DNA from: Crossaster papposus
Lineage: Eukaryota > Echinodermata > Asteroidea > Velatida > Solasteridae
Assembly (NCBI GenBank): GCA_037893245.1
Contig: JBAIAA010000117.1
Location: forward strand, 186,001 to 250,000
Direction: 5' to 3'
Length of the DNA: 64,000 bases
The notes below the pieces were generated by a model. That model did no database searches, had not been told where the DNA came from, and saw only the letters and a program-made list of their open reading frames with translations. Shown piece after piece: positions 60,701 through 64,000 of this stretch (position 1 is its first letter; the number at the start of each line of letters is the position of its first letter). The translations under genes and the position numbers were made by a program.

Positions 60701-62058
60701 AACAAACACTTTTCGGTTTTTTTCACCATCAGAACACGAAATGGACTTCCAATACTCCCAAATGGTCGATAGCGCTCAATAAGCGTAACAAACACTTTTC
60801 GGTTTTTCTCACCGTCAGAACACCAAATGGACATCCAACGCTCCCAAATGTTCTATAATGCTCAATGAGCCTAACAAACACTTTTCGGGTTTTGTTCACC
60901 ATCAGCTATAGGCCTCAATGAGCCTAACAAACACTTTTCGGGTTTTTTCACCCTCAGAACACAAAATTGACTTCCAACACTCCCAAATGGTCTATAGGCC
61001 TCAATGAGCCTAACAAACACTTTTCGGGTTTTCTTCACCGTCAAAACACGAAATGGACTTTCAACACTCCCAAATGGTCTATAGCGCTCAATAAGCCTAA
61101 CAAACACTTTTCGGGTTTTTCCACCTTCAGAACACAAAATAGACTTCCAACGCTCACAAATGGTCTATAGGCCTCAATGAGCCTAACAAACACTTTTCGG
61201 ATTTTTTCACCGTCAGAACACAAAATAGACTTCCAACGCTCCCAAATGGTCTATAGAGCTCATTTAGCCTAACAAACACTTTTCGGTTTTTTTCACCGCC
61301 AGAACACCAAATGGACATCCAACGCTCCCAAATGTTGTATAGTGCTCAATGAGCCTAACAAACACTTTTCGGGTTTTTTCACCGTCAGAACACAAAATAG
61401 ACTTCCAACGCTCCTAAATGGTCTATAGAGCTCATTTAGCCTAACAAACACTTTTCGGGTTTTGTTCACCATCAGAACACGAAATGGACTTCCAACGCTC
61501 CCAAATGGTAGCGCTCAATGAGCCTAACAAACACTTTTCGGTTTTTTTCACCATCAGCTATAGGCCTCAATGAGCCTAACAAACACTTTTCGGGTTTTTT
61601 CACCGTCAGAACACAAAATAGACTTCCAACGCTCCCAAATGGTCTATAGAGCTCATTTAGCCTAACAAACACTTTTCGGTTTTTTTCACCGCCAGAACAC
61701 CAAATGGAAATCCAACGCTCCCAAATGTTGTATAGTGCTCAATGAGCCTAACAAACACTTTTCGGGTTTTTTCACCGTCAGAACACAAAATAGACTTCCA
61801 ACGCTCCCAAATGGTCTATAGAGCTCATTTAGCCTAACAAACACTTTTCGGGTTTTGTTCACCATCAGAACACGAAATGGACTTCCAATACTCCCAAATG
61901 GTCGATAGCGCTCAATAAGCGTAACAAACACTTTTCGGTTTTTCTCACCGTCAGAACACCAAATGGACATCCAACGCTCCCAAATGTTCTATAGTGCTCA
62001 ATGAGCCTAACAAACACTTTTCGGGTTTTGTTCACCATCAGCTATAGGCCTCAATGAG
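57735..62058 (+). repeat. Block returning to the 4.2-7 kb sequence
   Basis: 57.8-58.5 kb follows 14.6-15.3 kb. From 58597 on it matches 4166 onward at an offset of 54431, changing to 54479 after the region 60245-60351. Private changes include a 6-bp loss near 60260, the chimeric short unit 60299-60351, and TGGAAATCC near 61707. Confidence 0.82.
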
Positions 62059-62577
62059 CCTAACAAACACTTTTCGGTTTTTTTTCACCGTCAGAACACA
62101 AAATTGACTTCCAACACTCCCAAATGGTCTATAGGCCTCAATGAGCCTAACAAACACTTTTCGGGTTTTCTTCACCGTCAAAACACGAAATGGACTTTCA
62201 ACACTCCCAAATGGTCTATAGCGCTCAATAAGCCTAACAAACACTTTTCGAGTTTTTCCACCTTCAGAACACAAAATAGACTTCCAACGCTCCCAAATGG
62301 TCTATAGGCCTCAATGAGCCTAACAAACACTTTTCGGGTTTTTTCACCCTCAGAACACAAAATTGACTTCCAACACTCCCAAATGGTCTATAGGCCTCAA
62401 TGAGCCTAACAAACACTTTTCGGGTTTTCTTCACCGTCAAAACACGAAATGGACTTTCAACACTCCCAAATGGTCTATAGCGCTCAATAAGCCTAACAAA
62501 CACTTTTCGGGTTTTTCCACCTTCAGAACACAAAATAGACTTCCAACGCTCACAAATGGTCTATAGGCCTCAATGAG
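62059..62577 (+). repeat. F-G-H tandem duplication (260 + 259 bp)
   Basis: The first round is F 62059-62145, G 62146-62232 and H 62233-62318; the second is F 62319-62404, G 62405-62491 and H 62492-62577. The rounds differ in lineage marks: the first has CACCGTC in F and CGAGTTTTTCC in H, the second CACCCTC, CGGGTTTTTCC and CTCACAAATGG. They come from two HOR families rather than from one local copying event. Confidence 0.88.
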
Positions 62578-64000
62578 CCTAACAAACACTTTTCGGGTTT
62601 TTTCACCGTCAGAACACAAAATAGACTTCCAACGCTCCCAAATGGTCTATAGAGCTCATTTAGCCTAACAAACACTTTTCGTTTTTTTACCGCCAGAACA
62701 CCAAATGGACATCCAACGCTCCCAAATGTTGTATAGTGCTCAATGAGCCTAACAAACACTTTTCGGGTTTTTTCACCATCAGCTATAGGCCTCAATGAGC
62801 CTAACAAACACTTTTCGGGTTTTTTCACCGTCAGAACACAAAATAGACTTCCAACGCTCTCAAATGGTCTATAGAGCTCATTTAGCCTAACAAACACTTT
62901 TCGTTTTTTTTCACCGCCAGAACACCAAATGGACATCCAACGCTCCCAAATATTGTATAGTGCTCAATGAGCCTAACAAACACTTTTCGGTTTTTTTCAC
63001 CGTCAGAACACAAAATAGACTTCCAACGCTCCCAAATGGTCTATAGAGCTCATTTAGCCTAACAAACACTTTTCGGGTTTTGTTCACCATCAGAACACGA
63101 AATGGACTTCCAATACTCCCAAATGGTCGATAGCGCTCAATAAGCGTAACAAACACTTTTCGGGTTTTTCCACCTTCAGAACACAAAATAGACTTCCAAC
63201 GCTCACAAATGGTCTATAGGCCTCAATGAGCCTAACAAACACTTTTCGGGTTTTTTCACCATCAGCTATAGGCCTCAATGAGCCTAACAAACACTTTTCG
63301 GGTTTTTTCACCGTCAGAACACAAAATAGACTTCCAACGCTCCCAAATGGTCTATAGAGCTCATTTAGCCTAACAAACACTTTTCGGTTTTTTTCACCGC
63401 CAGAACACCAAATGGACATCCAACGCTCCCAAATGTTGTATAGTGCTCAATGAGCCTAACAAACACTTTTCGGGTTTTTTCACCGTCAGAACACAAAATA
63501 GACTTCCAACGCTCCCAAATGGTCTATAGAGCTCATTTAGCCTAACAAACACTTTTCGGGTTTTGTTCACCATCAGAACACGAAATGGACTTCCAACGCT
63601 CCCAAATGGTCTATAGCGCTCAATGAGCCTAACAAACACTTTTCGGTTTTTTTCACCATCAGCTATAGGCCTCAATGAGCCTAACAAACACTTTTCGGGT
63701 TTTTTCACCGTCGGAACACAAAATAGACTTCCAACGCTCCTAAATGGTCTATAGAGCTCATTTAGCCTAACAAACACTTTTCGGGTTTTGTTCACCATCA
63801 GAACACGAAATGGACTTTCAACACTCCCAAATGGTCTATAGCGCTTAATAAGCCTAACAAACACTTTTCGGGTTTTTTCACCGTCAGAACACAAATTAGA
63901 CTTCCAACGCTCCCAAATGGTCTATAGCGCTCATTTAGCCTAACAAACACTTTTCGGTTTTTTTTCACAGTCAGAACACCAAATGGACTTCCAACACTCC
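62578..64000 (+). repeat. Terminal mosaic; copy of 5.4-6.0 kb at the end
   Basis: It holds B, A, E and I-like units in a compressed order with private losses (CGTTTTTTTACCGCC near 62681, CAAATATTG near 62948) and a C-to-H switch at 63145. From about 63.37 kb it matches 5.39-6.02 kb and 19.12-19.75 kb. The window ends inside an M unit, so the array continues. Confidence 0.8.

Larger units (their letters stand above)
1..64000 (+). repeat. 86-bp satellite DNA array with higher-order repeats
   Basis: The entire window is made of head-to-tail units of 86-87 bp, with two shortened classes of 52-53 and 83 bp. Each unit opens with CCTAACAAACACTTTTC, carries a T-rich tract before CACC, a GACTTCC or GACATCC core and CCCAAATGGTCTATAG, and closes with a tail such as CTCATTTAG or CTCAATGAG. 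One typical unit (13605-13690) has 35 G or C in 86 bases. I saw no inverted unit, no foreign insertion and no unique flank, so both array ends lie outside. Satellite arrays of this kind are known from eukaryotic centromeric, pericentromeric or subtelomeric chromatin; which applies here cannot be read from the sequence. I do not recognise the family. Confidence 0.98.

Noticed and set aside
1-64000. CRISPR array
   Set aside because: There are no unique spacers between conserved repeats; the full 86 bp is conserved and no cas genes are present. Period and homogeneity fit satellite DNA.
1-64000. Low-complexity assembly artefact for the whole window
   Set aside because: Many independent lineage marks, hybrid units and distinct block offsets argue against simple artificial repetition, although copy numbers and the 30.8-33.9 kb indel cluster could still be affected by assembly.

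Overview
The whole 64 kb window is one uninterrupted head-to-tail satellite DNA array. I find no gene, RNA gene, transposon, CRISPR array or unique single-copy sequence anywhere in it. The basic monomer is 86-87 bp and about 41% GC when counted on one typical unit. It begins CCTAACAAACACTTTTCGG, continues with a T-rich tract and CACC, then GGTCTATAG, and ends in one of a few tails such as CTCATTTAG, CTCAATGAG or CTCAATAAG. All of the roughly 750-780 units I estimate lie in the same orientation. Long, homogeneous arrays with higher-order structure are typical of eukaryotic (peri)centromeric, subtelomeric or knob heterochromatin. I do not recognise the family and cannot name the organism; many diagnostic variants sit at CpG sites in a way that suggests a genome with cytosine methylation.

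Monomers fall into named subtypes used throughout: A (GCCAG, GTTGTATAG), B (ACAAAATAG, CTCATTTAG), C (CAATACTCC, GGTCGATAG, then CGTAAC), D (TTTTTCTCACC, GTTCTATAG), E (a 52-53 bp unit lacking 34 bp), F (AAAATTGAC), G (GTCAAAACACG), H (TTTTTCCACCTTC), I (lacking 4 bp, GGTAGCGCTC), J, K, L, M (AAACGG), N (CTTTTCAAG) and O (AACCCTTTTC). They are ordered into higher-order repeats (HORs). The clearest is a 2657-bp, 32-subunit HOR (34586-37242 and 38640-41296). A 1397-bp derivative lies between the two copies and lacks exactly 1260 bp, or 15 subunits. A 2171-bp, 26-subunit HOR is present twice in tandem (13298-15468, 15469-17639), preceded by a 1136-bp, 14-subunit form (12162-13297).

Layout: 1-11.3 kb holds a 3.4 kb block repeated with a 7.3 kb offset, plus 571-bp and 1398-bp local tandem repeats. 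11.1-17.6 kb holds 484-, 1136- and 2171-bp repeats. 18.2-27.7 kb is a collinear, deletion-shortened copy of 4.4-17.9 kb. 27.7-34.6 kb is a mosaic with a cluster of private single-base indels at 30.8-33.9 kb. 34.6-43 kb is the cleanest HOR section. 43-49 kb is shuffled, with many hybrid monomers. 49-56 kb repeats 39.8-44 kb at offsets of about 10.1 and 12.4 kb. 56-64 kb is a mosaic that returns to the sequence of 4.2-7 kb.

The minus strand carries many short open frames (up to 166 residues). They are by-products of a repeat whose length is not a multiple of three and are not annotated as genes. What the window records is array evolution by unequal exchange, conversion and deletion. Block boundaries were read by eye and are accurate to a few tens of bases unless they fall on a monomer boundary.
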